Assembly: GCA_035531475.1 (NCBI GenBank)
Contig: DATKST010000113.1
Coordinates: 1-64,000, forward strand
Source: CALCEB01 sp035531475
GTDB lineage: Bacteria > Acidobacteriota > Terriglobia > UBA7540
Direction of reading: 5' to 3'
Length of the DNA stretch: 64,000 bases
Of the stretch, positions 16,441-25,885 are shown one piece after another (position 1 is the stretch's first letter; each line of letters starts with the position of its first letter). The notes under the pieces are model-generated. The model was not told the DNA's origin. It did no database searches and saw nothing but the letters and a program-made list of their open reading frames with translations. The position numbers and the translations under genes are program-made.

Positions 16441-17635
16441 CCTGCCGACTCTCGGCGGCGGCAGAGGAGGCGATCAATGACCGGTAAATCTCCAGCCACT
16501 GCCCGCGAATGTTTTCCCACCGGTATTTCCGGCATTCCTGGTGAGCGTTGGTTGCCAAGCGCGATGCCAGGTCCTGCTCTTTCAGCAGCCGGATGACGTT
16601 TTGTCCCAGCGCCTGCCAATCCCCCGGCTCGCACAACAGGCCGGTTCGCTCGTGCTCCACAACATAGCGGATGCCTTGGGGCGCAGTGCTGACCACAGGA
16701 GCACCACTGGCGAAGGCTTCCAGTACGGACATAGGCATGTTGTCGAGCCAGGAGGCGTTGATAAAAATATCTGCCCGGTCGTAATGCCGCCCAATCTGAT
16801 CCCGGGGAACAGGTCCAGTGAACTCGACGCCATTGAGCTTCAACTGGCCTACCAGAGACCGAACCGCCTGTTGAGTAGGCCCGGCTCCTACCAGAATAAG
16901 ACGGGCCTCCGGAAATTCCTTCTGGACCAAGCCGAACGCCTGAACCACCACGTCCAAACTGTAATAGCGGTGGAAACCTCGTGTGCAGACCAAAACCGGA
17001 AGCAAGGGATCGCGCGGCCTGAAGCGGAACTGGCTTTCGTCCACCAGATTGGGAACGATTCGGGCCTCAATCCCAAACTGGCCGAACACTTCCGCCAGAA
17101 ACGGAGAGGGAACCACCAGGCATTGGACGCGCCGCAAGATGGCGCGCGCTGTCCACCAATGCTTCAGGTGGTCTTCAGCTTCGCCGCTGTGATAGTTGAT
17201 CAATGCGCCCTTGCCCCGCAACCGCGCAATGAGCCAGGCGGGAAACGGGGACAGAAGAAATGACCAGTAAGAGGCGGAAAAAATGTGCGCGGCATCCACT
17301 CCCTTCAAGCCGGCCCATAGCTTTGCCCAATAGAGCGGCGCCCGAAGCGCAGTTCGCACATATGGAATGGGCTCCGCCCAGCTTAGCCACGCAGGGAGAG
17401 GCGGATCGTGGGGGATGAAGCGCGCTTCAAGTTCCGGGTCATTTTTCCAATGGCGGATCAGAAGGTCCGCTTGCGCGGATTGGCCGCCAATATAGCGAAG
17501 TGAAGGGGCGACAATAGCAATGCGAGTCCGGGCGCCCTGGGCGGCGCCGGACCCGGGCAGCGGACGAGTGCTGGCCGAAGGCGGCGTTGCCTCATCCTCC
17601 GGATTTTTTAATGCGGTGGGTTCTTTCGCTGACAT
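16427..17635 (-). CDS. glycosyltransferase family 4
   Basis: A 402-residue GT-B enzyme. The first ~35 residues are charged and probably disordered. The Rossmann-like start is RIAIVAPSLRYIGGQSAQADLL. The C-terminal half has the donor site NASWLDNMPMSVLEAFASG, then APVVSTAPQGIRYVVEH, typical of family 4. It is probably cytoplasmic, acting at the membrane face on the lipid-linked intermediate. It overlaps the next glycosyltransferase gene and is separated from the methyltransferase upstream by about 200 bases containing palindromic repeats. Confidence 0.88.
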   Translation of the reverse strand: MSAKEPTALKNPEDEATPPSASTRPLPGSGAAQGARTRIAIVAPSLRYIGGQSAQADLLIRHWKNDPELEARFIPHDPPLPAWLSWAEPIPYVRTALRAPLYWAKLWAGLKGVDAAHIFSASYWSFLLSPFPAWLIARLRGKGALINYHSGEAEDHLKHWWTARAILRRVQCLVVPSPFLAEVFGQFGIEARIVPNLVDESQFRFRPRDPLLPVLVCTRGFHRYYSLDVVVQAFGLVQKEFPEARLILVGAGPTQQAVRSLVGQLKLNGVEFTGPVPRDQIGRHYDRADIFINASWLDNMPMSVLEAFASGAPVVSTAPQGIRYVVEHERTGLLCEPGDWQALGQNVIRLLKEQDLASRLATNAHQECRKYRWENIRGQWLEIYRSLIASSAAAESRQDAKG

Positions 17636-17655
17636 TGCAAATCAATACTTGCACA

Positions 17656-17830
17656 ACGAAGTAAGTCGGCGGCGCTCCAACGTCTGTAGCGCCGGTCTGC
17701 GACCGGCGCATTTCGCCGCTCATAGAGCGGCGCTACAGCGAATGACCGTCGCCGACTTATTGCGATGATTGCGTAGGGGCGACCCTTGTGGTCGCCCGAG
17801 GGCGGGCACAAGGCCCGTCCCTACGCAGCC
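17656..17830. repeat. palindromic repeats (families F-like and B)
   Basis: Nested palindromes lie between the methyltransferase and glycosyltransferase genes. An outer pair TAAGTCGGCG (17662-17671) / CGCCGACTTA (about 17750-17759) encloses CTGTAGCGCCGGTC...GACCGGCG and GCCGCT-CATAG-AGCGGC, closing with GGCGCTACAG. Next to it, 17772-17826 holds a family B element: GTAGGGGCGACC...GGTCGCCC then GGGCGGGC...GCCCGTCCCTAC. Related family B copies are at about 42718-42771, 47140-47192 and 51397-51420. Confidence 0.65.
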
Positions 17831-17839
17831 AACCATCTC

Positions 17840-18700
17840 TCAGTCACGCTTGCGGAAGAGAAAATCATTGGTTCCGGTGGTGTTGGTGGCGCGCAGATTC
17901 ACCATTTCCATTCCCAGCTCGCGGGTGCAGAAGCGGAACATTTCATGGACAGAGGCAAATTCGTAGGGGTAGCCGCCAAGCCAATCCCGCACGTCCGTCC
18001 AATAGCTCATGCCCCGTTCCCGGCCATAATCCCGGACGAACTTGGCGGGGCTTTTGAAAGAGGCCAGACTGGACAGGAGGCCAAACCTCAACATATACGC
18101 CCATTCCATCGAACGCTTCACCAGAGTCGATGAACTGTTATAACGCTTCTTGACGCGAAGCCAGAATTCAGAACCCTTTCGACCTTCGACCCGGTTATAA
18201 ATAGTGACGTAAAACAGTCCACCCTTTTTAACCCGCGATGCGGCATTGCGGATGGCTTGCCACATGTTGCCGGTGTGGTGAAGCGACCCCCAGGCGTAAA
18301 CAATATCTGCACTCGGAAGATGGTCAAGGAGCGTTGCGTCCAGGATCGACCCTTCTTCCACGGTCCAGTTCTGCGGGTTTCCGGCCCGCCGCTTCAGCTC
18401 CTGGCAGCACTGGACTGAAAAGGGGTCAACATCCAGGCTGAAGATGCTCTGGGCCCCCAGGCGGTGGGCGGCGAGAGAAAACAACCCGCTTCCGCATCCA
18501 ATATCCAGGAAACTCCGGTCCTTCAAGTCCTCGACTTCAAGGAATTCGCAGATGGATTGGAGGGCGCGCTGCTCGCGTCCGGGCGTGAGGTGCTTCTCCA
18601 AAAAGTCTTGCCAGTTCCGGCCAAAGGAGAAACTGACCTTCTCCTTGCGTTCGTCTTGCGCGCCAATGCCCACGTTTGCCGTCATTTTTGTAGTCACCAT
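17840..18700 (-). CDS. class I SAM-dependent methyltransferase
   Basis: A 286-residue protein. SAM-binding motif I is FLDIGCGSGLFSLAAHRLGA (about residues 65-84), followed by an acidic motif II (LDVDPFS) and DIVYAWGSLHHTGNMW, the post-motif typical of small-molecule and glycan methyltransferases. A C-terminal extension of ~110 residues is rich in aromatic residues. Within the polysaccharide cluster it most likely methylates a sugar or a lipid-linked intermediate, but the acceptor cannot be deduced. The start at 18700 is one of several in-frame options. Confidence 0.8.
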   Translation of the reverse strand: MVTTKMTANVGIGAQDERKEKVSFSFGRNWQDFLEKHLTPGREQRALQSICEFLEVEDLKDRSFLDIGCGSGLFSLAAHRLGAQSIFSLDVDPFSVQCCQELKRRAGNPQNWTVEEGSILDATLLDHLPSADIVYAWGSLHHTGNMWQAIRNAASRVKKGGLFYVTIYNRVEGRKGSEFWLRVKKRYNSSSTLVKRSMEWAYMLRFGLLSSLASFKSPAKFVRDYGRERGMSYWTDVRDWLGGYPYEFASVHEMFRFCTRELGMEMVNLRATNTTGTNDFLFRKRD

Positions 18701-18781
18701 TCCGGGAATGCTCTTCCAGTGATTTACCGAATTTCCATGTGCCGGTCGGCGCGAGGACTGCGACGGAACTCTTTCTGCATC

Positions 18782-18980
18782 CTGTTAACCCCAATACTGT
18801 TCACTTAGGGGCTGTCAGATAATAACTGTTCCATTTCGAACCCAATACATCCCCTCACCCCTGCCCTCTCCCCGCAAGCGGGGAGAGGGTGACGCGAAGC
18901 GGCGGGTGAGGGGTGCCGGTTGGAAGTCGGTGTCTGCCTGCGATGTTTTCACGTTCAGTGAACAGTATTGCTGTTAACCC
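18782..18980. mobile_element. miniature inverted-repeat element with 10-bp target duplication (family A)
   Basis: The element spans 18792-18970. Its ends are a perfect 14-bp inverted repeat, CAATACTGTTCACT (18792-18805) and AGTGAACAGTATTG (18957-18970). The flanking bases are identical 10-mers, CTGTTAACCC at 18782-18791 and 18971-18980, as expected of a target-site duplication. The centre holds the CCCTCTCCCCGC/GCGGGGAGAGGG palindrome and the CCCCTCACCC/GGGTGAGGGG arms. There is no coding capacity. Partial relatives occur three more times in the window. Confidence 0.85.
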
Positions 18981-18983
18981 GGA

Positions 18984-20927
18984 TTAAATCCTGGAGGGAG
19001 CAGGAGCCACCAGAGCGCCCATCCATGGAACGCCGGGTGACTCCGCACAACTCCGTTCGAGAAAGTTCCGGTGCCAGAGCTCAAAGATCAGAAGGCGCCA
19101 CAGCACCCCAGTGTGATGGCGATAGCCCTCAAGGTGCTCATCGATCACCGACCGCACCTCGCGCGGATCAAAATAGCCACGCTGCAGCGAGCGAGGTTCC
19201 AGCAGCAATCGGAGCAGGTCTTCCTTGAATTCTTTTCTGAACCAGTGGACCAGAGGGAGCGCAAAGCCTTGCTTGGGGCGGTAGATCACTTCCTTCGGCA
19301 CGCCCACCCGTTCGGCCAGCTTCTTGAGGATATATTTCTTCTCGCCATTCCGCAGCTTCCAAGAGGCCGGAAGGCTGGTGACGTATTCGACAAAAACGTG
19401 GTCCAGGATCGGCACGCGGGCTTCGAGCGATGTGGCCATGCTCATGCGGTCAACTTTGGTGAGGATGTCCGCCACCATGTAGGTTTTTGTTTCCAGGTAA
19501 AGGAGACGGCTCAAGGCGTCGGTGGCCGGAGCCTGGGCCAGAACATTGCGGAAGACCTCATGAGGATCTTTGAGGCCTGCCGCCACGCTGCGAAATTCGG
19601 CGGAAAACACAGATTTTCCTCGCCCCGCCGCGTGCAGGCAAGTTATCGAATCCAGGAAACGGTCATCAGCCGACAGCGTGGCGTTGTAAATGAAATTTCT
19701 GCCCCGGAATTTGTGGGGCAGCCTTGGAAAAATCTGGCGCCGGTAAAGTCTTCCCAGCGGGTCGGGAATAAGGTTGAAGATCTGGCGGCGGAGGTGAATA
19801 CCATAGCGGTCGTAGCCGGCGAAGAGCTCGTCACCGCCGTCGCCGGAGAGCGCCACGGTGACGTGTTGCCGCGCCAGGCGGCAGACGTGATAAGTAGGGA
19901 TCATCGAAGCGTCGGCAAAAGGCTCTTCCAGCCCGCCGGTGAGAGCCTCCAAGGTGCCGGAGATATCCGCATCCACGATCAACTCATGGTGTTCCGTCTG
20001 GAAGCGTTTGGCCACCAGACGGGCGTGCTCGCTCTCATTAAAATCCTGCTTGGAAAAGCCAATGGAAAAAGTCTTGACGGGCCGGGAGCTGGCGCGGGCC
20101 ATCAGGGCGACGACGATTGAGGAGTCCACGCCTCCGCTCAGCAGCGCGCCGAGCGGCACGTCGCTGATCAGGCGGATTTTCACGGCTTCCGCCAGCCGCT
20201 CTTCCATCTCTTGCAGGCACTCTTCCTCACTGCGGGGAACATGGGTGCCGTACTGTGGAAGATCCCAGTATTGGCTTACCCGGATTGTGCCGCCGGCTAG
20301 TTCCAGCACGTGGCCGGGAGGCAGTTTGCGGATGGATTTGAACGCCGTATCGGGGTCGGGAACGTAGCCAAAGCTGAAGTATTCGAGAAGCGCCTGCTGG
20401 TTAATCTCCTTCAATTCCGGCGCTGCCGCCAGGATGGCTTTGATTTCCGATCCGAAGTAGAATGTTCCGTTCACGAAGGCATAATGGAGTGGCTTGATTC
20501 CCAGGCGGTCGCGGGCCAGCAATAGGCTGCGATGCTTCAGGTCAAAGACGGCAAGAGCGAACATTCCCCGCAGTTTCTTTACGCAATCCGCTCCATGATC
20601 CTCAAAAAGGTGGGCGATGACCTCGGTATCGGTGTTGGTATAAAAGCGGTGGCCGCGGCTTTCCAGTTCCTTGCGGAGAATGGGGAAATTGTAGATTTCT
20701 CCGTTGAAGACCACCCAGACCGTTTGATCTTCGTTGTGAATGGGCTGGTGGCCGCCAGCAAGGTCGATGATGCTCAAGCGGCGCATGCCAAGACCCACCG
20801 GGCCGTGGGTAAATATGCCTTCATCATCCGGGCCGCGGTGGATGATGGCCTGGCACATGCGGTGGACCGTGTGGGGATCCACTTTGACGCCGGGATGGGT
20901 TGCCATGATTCCTGCGATGCCGCACAT
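18984..20927 (-). CDS. asparagine synthase-type amidotransferase, exosortase-associated
   Basis: A 647-residue protein. The ATG at 20927 is chosen because it gives MCGIAGI, exposing the catalytic Cys after Met removal; the frame's longer version would need a TTG start. The N-terminal class II glutamine amidotransferase domain (about 1-215) has HRGPDDEG, RLSIIDLAGGHQPI and NGEIYNF. The C-terminal synthetase domain has the PP-loop LSGGVDSS (about residues 261-268) and later SGDGGDELFAGYDRY. This length and context match the amidotransferase that accompanies exosortase A systems, where it is thought to amidate a sugar residue. It lies between the ligase and methyltransferase genes on the same strand. 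Confidence 0.9.
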   Translation of the reverse strand: MCGIAGIMATHPGVKVDPHTVHRMCQAIIHRGPDDEGIFTHGPVGLGMRRLSIIDLAGGHQPIHNEDQTVWVVFNGEIYNFPILRKELESRGHRFYTNTDTEVIAHLFEDHGADCVKKLRGMFALAVFDLKHRSLLLARDRLGIKPLHYAFVNGTFYFGSEIKAILAAAPELKEINQQALLEYFSFGYVPDPDTAFKSIRKLPPGHVLELAGGTIRVSQYWDLPQYGTHVPRSEEECLQEMEERLAEAVKIRLISDVPLGALLSGGVDSSIVVALMARASSRPVKTFSIGFSKQDFNESEHARLVAKRFQTEHHELIVDADISGTLEALTGGLEEPFADASMIPTYHVCRLARQHVTVALSGDGGDELFAGYDRYGIHLRRQIFNLIPDPLGRLYRRQIFPRLPHKFRGRNFIYNATLSADDRFLDSITCLHAAGRGKSVFSAEFRSVAAGLKDPHEVFRNVLAQAPATDALSRLLYLETKTYMVADILTKVDRMSMATSLEARVPILDHVFVEYVTSLPASWKLRNGEKKYILKKLAERVGVPKEVIYRPKQGFALPLVHWFRKEFKEDLLRLLLEPRSLQRGYFDPREVRSVIDEHLEGYRHHTGVLWRLLIFELWHRNFLERSCAESPGVPWMGALVAPAPSRI

Positions 20928-21071
20928 AAAACGATCCAATCCAAAGGCTTCTTCTTCATGCAGGATGGCTCAGCGCCGGATCCGCCTCCCGGTGTAAGGC
21001 ACCCGCTACCGTGCTGCCTTTGTGGCGTGAGTCTCTGGGTGCTTGAAACCGCGACGCCCGGGAGCGTCGAG

Positions 21072-22448
21072 TCAGGTAGTCCAGACGGCTTTGCGTTTCG
21101 TCTGAGGCAGCAGTTGTCGAATCTGCACGGCTCCTGGGTGATGGCGCGTGTCCTGCGATTCTGAGACGTAGGCCCCGCACGAAGAGGCGATGCGATATAG
21201 CGCCGTCGCAAATGCAAACAGAAAATACACAAAGAAATGATAGGCCACCGGATAAAAAAGTGATGAAACGGCGAAGACGGCAAGGGCGCTCTTGACGGCC
21301 GTGGCGAACGTGGCAAGTTCCGAGCGGTCCGCGATGCTTTGGCGGGCATCCCAGACATTGCGGAATGCACGGTAAAAGATCATCAGAAAAATAATCAAAG
21401 CCGGTATTCCAGCCTCCGCACTCAGTTCCGTGTAAACGTCATGGGTTTCATGCCATCCACTGATAATCTGGAAATCTCCCGGTCCCACACCAAACAGCGG
21501 ATGTTGGACAGAAACAGTGAGGCTCTTTTGCAGGAGTTCCTTCCTTGCTTGGGCGGAATCGTAGGATTCCGCGACATTCTGGTTGGGATCGAAGGTTCCT
21601 CCCAACCGTTGCAGAGCCAGCTTGCCAGCTAAGGGCAACATGATGATGGTTGCCACGAATACAAAAAAAACCAGTAGCACGCGCCGTTGCTTGACTCCGA
21701 ATCCCCAAATGCAAACTCCCGCGCCGATGAGGAGACCGATCAAGCCACCCCGCGAGGCTGTCATGAGCACGCAATAGACCATGACCAGCATGATCAAGAC
21801 CCAAAAGACCTTCCGAACAGGGTTCTTGGCGCGAATCATGAAGGCAAAGCAGAAAGGGAAAGTCAGTGCCATGGCCAGCGCCAGGTCGTTGGGGTTCGAA
21901 TAGATGCCGTTGAGGACGCCTTCCAACCGTCCGCCCATCTGGTGCCCTTTAACGATCGAGATGGCGGCGATCAATCCCGCTGAAACCGTCTGGAGATAAA
22001 TGAGTCTGCGAAGGCGGTCCAAGGTCACGACGCACATGGACATCACCGCCATGATGAGGACCACCTTGGCGAAATCCTCCGTGACTTGAATGGCGCCTCC
22101 CTTCCAAAGGGTCGAGAAAATAGAGGCCAAACCCATCTGAACGGTCAGCGCCCCGAGATAGAACACTTCCTTTGGCAGGCCACTCTTCGCCGAGCCAATT
22201 GAAAGAATGAAAGCGATCAGTGCAAAAAGCCCGGCGACCTTGGCCAAGGGAATGAAGTGCAGACCCGGAATCCAATCCTCGGGACGGGCGCAATAGACGA
22301 CGAAAAACATCTCGACCCAGAAAAAAGCGCCAGCCATGCGTGAGCCGCTGGTGGAGGATGCGCCCACCTTGAGCGGCGGGGTCGATGCGCTGCTCGGAGA
22401 CGCCGGGCCGGGCGGCAGGACCGGCGTTGGAGTCTTTATCGCACCCAT
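21072..22448 (-). CDS. O-antigen ligase / polymerase-like membrane protein
   Basis: A 458-residue polytopic protein with about ten hydrophobic segments from residue ~38 onward. The Wzy_C-type region carries ASRGGLIGLLIGAG, and a large loop contains GVGPGDFQIISGWHETHD, with the conserved His seen in O-antigen ligases and polymerases. It resembles the O-glycosylation ligase of exosortase-associated clusters. It should polymerise lipid-linked units or transfer glycan on the periplasmic face. It overlaps the GT2 gene upstream by 13 bases. Confidence 0.85.
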   Translation of the reverse strand: MGAIKTPTPVLPPGPASPSSASTPPLKVGASSTSGSRMAGAFFWVEMFFVVYCARPEDWIPGLHFIPLAKVAGLFALIAFILSIGSAKSGLPKEVFYLGALTVQMGLASIFSTLWKGGAIQVTEDFAKVVLIMAVMSMCVVTLDRLRRLIYLQTVSAGLIAAISIVKGHQMGGRLEGVLNGIYSNPNDLALAMALTFPFCFAFMIRAKNPVRKVFWVLIMLVMVYCVLMTASRGGLIGLLIGAGVCIWGFGVKQRRVLLVFFVFVATIIMLPLAGKLALQRLGGTFDPNQNVAESYDSAQARKELLQKSLTVSVQHPLFGVGPGDFQIISGWHETHDVYTELSAEAGIPALIIFLMIFYRAFRNVWDARQSIADRSELATFATAVKSALAVFAVSSLFYPVAYHFFVYFLFAFATALYRIASSCGAYVSESQDTRHHPGAVQIRQLLPQTKRKAVWTT

Positions 22449-23551
22449 ACTTGTCTCTTTCCCGTAATAAAATAGAGAAAAGCCACGGCCGCTGCGGTGT
22501 TCAGGAGGACAAACGCCAAGGAGGCTTCACCCAAGCGTCTCGCCGCTCCGCGCCCGGTCTTGGCCAAGCCGAGCAGGGCCATAGCATAAAAGCCAGCCTG
22601 GACAGCAAAAACAACCTTATAGAAAACTCCGAAAGCGGCCAGCGAGGCACCCAACATTCCGAGCAGAGCAAAAGGCACCAGAAGCCGCAAAAGCTTGTGA
22701 CTGATGAATTCCAAGAGCAGCGGGTTGCGCCAACTCAAGAGCCACGGAGCAAGCTGAACCAACTGGTAATTGCCAGTGAGCGTCCGGACTTTGCGCTGGA
22801 ATTCCCGGCCCGAAGGTACGGCACGGTCCCAGGCTCTTGCCCGCGGTTCAAACAGAACCCGCTTGCCCGCTCGTGCGATATGCATCGGAATGTAGACGTC
22901 ATCGAGCAAGGTGCGGGGAGGCAGGTGCGGGATCAATTCCCGCCGTGCAGCGTATAGGGCGCCTGTGACCCCCACCACCGAGCCCGATTCACTTTCCAGT
23001 TGGCGGATTTTCTTCTCCAGCTTCCAGTAAAGGCCAACACCTTCGGCCCCGCTGTGCTCGCCCGGATCACCGAGCATCAACTCGCCGCTCACGCAACCCA
23101 CCGTAAGATCGGAGAAATTTGCCACCAGGTTCTTCAAGGCATCAGCTTCAATCTTCTGCCGCGCGTCGGTGAACAGGACAATTTCTCCGGTTGCTGCCTT
23201 GATGGCGTGATTCAAGGCTCCCGCCTTGCCCACCCGCTCATCCAGGAAAATGGCGCGAAGGCGCTCTGCACCCTGGCCGTCCAGGAGCTCCTTCGTCGTG
23301 TCGGTCGAACCGTCCGACGCCACGATAATCTCCAGGTGGCTGGCCGGGTAATCGAGTCCATTCAGATTCGCCAGCTTCTTCGCAAGCACCGCAGCCTCGT
23401 TGTGGACGGCCATCACCACGGAGACTGGCGGCAGAATCGAGGCACGGTGAACCGGGCGTGGCCGCCAGCGGCTGCGCAGATAGAGCGCCAGGGGGTAGCC
23501 GGCATAGGTATAAAAAATCAGCAGTGCTGATCCCCAAAAAATCCATCTCAT
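22436..23551 (-). CDS. membrane glycosyltransferase family 2
   Basis: A 371-residue GT-A enzyme anchored by an N-terminal helix (residues ~3-25). Motifs are VSVVMAVHNEAAVL near 42-55, ASDGSTDTT, the metal-binding LFTDARQ, and a distal R-x-R stretch (FQRKVRTLTGNYQL). Three C-terminal helices follow. This layout fits processive or polyprenol-linked sugar transfer at the inner membrane. It overlaps the sugar transferase gene by 4 bases and the ligase gene by 13 bases, so all three are likely cotranslated. Confidence 0.87.
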   Translation of the reverse strand: MRWIFWGSALLIFYTYAGYPLALYLRSRWRPRPVHRASILPPVSVVMAVHNEAAVLAKKLANLNGLDYPASHLEIIVASDGSTDTTKELLDGQGAERLRAIFLDERVGKAGALNHAIKAATGEIVLFTDARQKIEADALKNLVANFSDLTVGCVSGELMLGDPGEHSGAEGVGLYWKLEKKIRQLESESGSVVGVTGALYAARRELIPHLPPRTLLDDVYIPMHIARAGKRVLFEPRARAWDRAVPSGREFQRKVRTLTGNYQLVQLAPWLLSWRNPLLLEFISHKLLRLLVPFALLGMLGASLAAFGVFYKVVFAVQAGFYAMALLGLAKTGRGAARRLGEASLAFVLLNTAAAVAFLYFITGKRQVWVR

Positions 23552-24924
23552 TGCGCGCCCCGTCCCAGCACAATCACTTTAATGGTCTGCAGCATGATCC
23601 AGAAGTCCAGGCCGAGCGAGATATTCTTGATATAGAAGAGATCGTATTGCAGTTTTTGGCGGGCGTCCTCCAGGGTATTTCCATATTTGTAGCGGATTTG
23701 CGCCCATCCGGTGATTCCGGGGCGGATGATGTGCCTCAGATTGTAATAGGGGATTTGCTCGATAAGCTGCTCGACAAACTCCGGGCGCTCCGGTCTTGGA
23801 CCGACAAAACCCATGTCTCCCTTCAAGACGTTCCAAATCTGGGGAATTTCATCCAGCCGCAAATAGCGCAATACCCGCCCCACTCGCGTGATACGGGGAT
23901 CATCGTCCTGAGCCCAGGTTGCGCCGGTATCGGCCTCTGCATCCGAACGCATGGTGCGGAACTTGTAACAGGTAAACGCCCGTCCGGCCCGCCCCACGCG
24001 CTTCTGGCGGTAAAGGATGGGGCCCGGCGAAGTCAGCCTGATGGCCAAAGCAACGAAAGGAATCAAGGGGAGCGTAATCAGCAGGCTCACCACTGAGATC
24101 GTGACCGACATGACCCTCCGCAGGAACATAAACAAAGCGTTCTGCCGGAAGCCCTCGGAAAAAATCAGCCAACTCGGCTGAAGCTCATGAACCTCAATTT
24201 TGCCTGAGATCTTTTCCAGCAGGTTCGTTGCATCCTCAACCTTGATGCCCGAAAGCCGCAATTCCAGCAGCTCGCGAACCGGCATGGTGCCCCGCCGGTC
24301 ACTGATCGCCACGATGACGTGATCAATCGCCCCCTTTTCTTTGAGAGCCAAGAGCTGCGAGGCCATCACATCGCGCGTGAGGGAGCCATTGGCGATCGCC
24401 GCGGCCCAACCTACCACATCAAGACCCAGGTCAACGCGCGCGCGCAGGGCCTCCACCAACCGCTCCGCCCGCTCGCCTGCGCCCAGCACGTAAACCCGCT
24501 CGCGCAGGAAGGACTGGCGGATGAGCCAGATGTACATCCAACGCCACGTCAAAACGCTGACAGTGAGGATACTGACTCCGAGGAGAATGATGTTGTCACT
24601 CAGCAAAAAGCCGGGGATGAAATAGCCCAGCGCCCCCAAAAGGAGTGAAAGTAAGCCGATAACAATCAAGACGCGGAAATAGGTCTCGCCGCTGGACGGA
24701 AGCCGTTGCGGATCATACAAGTCGAAATAGTAAAAGCAGACAAAGGCCAGGACGGCAATGGCCAGAATTTTGATGATGCCGTCCTCCGAGCGGAGGACCA
24801 GGAGCGAGTCCTGGCCGAGGCGAATCCAAGCCGCCAGGGCAAAGGAAAGAAGAACAATCAGGGTTTCGCCGCATACCAGGACGAGGGTACGGACCGGATA
24901 ATAAACATTGAATAAACGAACCAC
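23548..24924 (-). CDS. polyprenyl-phosphate sugar-1-phosphate transferase (priming enzyme)
   Basis: A 458-residue protein with four N-terminal membrane helices, a nucleotide-binding-like middle region (VYVLGAGERAERLVEAL), one more helix near residue 285 and a C-terminal bacterial sugar transferase domain. The latter has SPGPILYRQKRVGR, TCYKFRTMR, LDEIPQIWNVLKGDMGFVGP and RPGITGWAQI. It loads the first sugar phosphate onto undecaprenyl phosphate and so starts repeat-unit synthesis. The domain order is that of the WbaP/EpsB-type enzymes in exosortase clusters. Confidence 0.92.
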   Translation of the reverse strand: MVRLFNVYYPVRTLVLVCGETLIVLLSFALAAWIRLGQDSLLVLRSEDGIIKILAIAVLAFVCFYYFDLYDPQRLPSSGETYFRVLIVIGLLSLLLGALGYFIPGFLLSDNIILLGVSILTVSVLTWRWMYIWLIRQSFLRERVYVLGAGERAERLVEALRARVDLGLDVVGWAAAIANGSLTRDVMASQLLALKEKGAIDHVIVAISDRRGTMPVRELLELRLSGIKVEDATNLLEKISGKIEVHELQPSWLIFSEGFRQNALFMFLRRVMSVTISVVSLLITLPLIPFVALAIRLTSPGPILYRQKRVGRAGRAFTCYKFRTMRSDAEADTGATWAQDDDPRITRVGRVLRYLRLDEIPQIWNVLKGDMGFVGPRPERPEFVEQLIEQIPYYNLRHIIRPGITGWAQIRYKYGNTLEDARQKLQYDLFYIKNISLGLDFWIMLQTIKVIVLGRGAQ

Positions 24925-24930
24925 AACCAG

Positions 24931-25857
24931 TTACCCTTTGTCTCCGTTCTTGGACGCCGAATAATACCCGGAATAGTAGTAAGCACTGTAGGACGAGTGC
25001 GGCGACACGCGATTCAACACCACGCCCAACGGATGCTTGTCCGCGAACAAGTGGGATGCCCTCTGCGCCATATCGAAGGGAGTCACGCCGGCACGGACGA
25101 CCAGGAGCACGCCGTCACAGTGTTCAGCCAGCAGGCTCGCGTCGGAGAGCGGCACGGAGGGGGGAGAATCCAGAATGATCCAGTCAAACAAAGGTGATAG
25201 CCGGTGCAGCAGTGTCTTCAAGCGGCCACTCGAAATGAGCTCGACCGGGTTGCTAACCAGGGTCCCACCCGGAATGAAGAACAGGTTTTCCGGAACGCCC
25301 CGTTGAATGATGGATGCTAAATCCGCTTCGTTTTTCAGGTAATCCGTCAGGCCAGGGTTGGCGGGAGCGCCTAGACTGACGTGCAATTGGGGGAGGCGAA
25401 GGTCCGCATCCAGTAGAAGCACCCGCCGCCCTTTTTGTTGTGCGATGGAAAGAGCCAGATTGGCAGCCACAAAAGTCTTTCCCTCGCCAGGGAGAGCACT
25501 GGTCACCAGAACCGTTTGTAACGGCTGCTTTTCCCGAAGCTGGGTCAAATGTGACCGGAGGGTTCGGAATTCCTCTGCCCCGGCGCTGCCGGAAAAACCA
25601 TTGGTGAAGACCATGGTGCGGCGATCCGGCTTCCATTCCATTGGGGCGGCGGAGGTCATTAGAGACTCTGCGGTTCCAGCCCCGGCTGTGGTCAGCACCG
25701 TGCCTTGGGATCCCAGATCAGCGCCGGGCAAATCGACCCCGGTGGAGGCCAAAGGCGCATCTTCCGGCGCGCCGGGCGCGCCCGCCTCCACCCTGGATTG
25801 GGTGCTCTGCGCCCTGTCTTGCTCCGCCTTTTTGAGGGCATCGTGTATTCGGCTCAT
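24931..25857 (-). CDS. bacterial tyrosine kinase (CpsD/CapB type)
   Basis: A 308-residue cytoplasmic BY-kinase. It starts with SRIHDALKKAEQDRAQ, a signature seen in exosortase-linked kinases. It has Walker A (TSALPGEGKTFVAANLA, about 117-133), Walker A' (VLLLDADLRLPQ) and Walker B (WIILDSPP). The C-terminus is a tyrosine cluster (YSAYYYSGYYS) for autophosphorylation. It would phosphorylate itself and partners to control chain length with the Wzz-type protein encoded upstream. It is followed 7 bases later by the priming transferase gene. The Tyr cluster is intact. Confidence 0.92.
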   Translation of the reverse strand: MSRIHDALKKAEQDRAQSTQSRVEAGAPGAPEDAPLASTGVDLPGADLGSQGTVLTTAGAGTAESLMTSAAPMEWKPDRRTMVFTNGFSGSAGAEEFRTLRSHLTQLREKQPLQTVLVTSALPGEGKTFVAANLALSIAQQKGRRVLLLDADLRLPQLHVSLGAPANPGLTDYLKNEADLASIIQRGVPENLFFIPGGTLVSNPVELISSGRLKTLLHRLSPLFDWIILDSPPSVPLSDASLLAEHCDGVLLVVRAGVTPFDMAQRASHLFADKHPLGVVLNRVSPHSSYSAYYYSGYYSASKNGDKG

Positions 25858-25885
25858 AAAAACACTCCTTGAATGGCTTCCGGCA

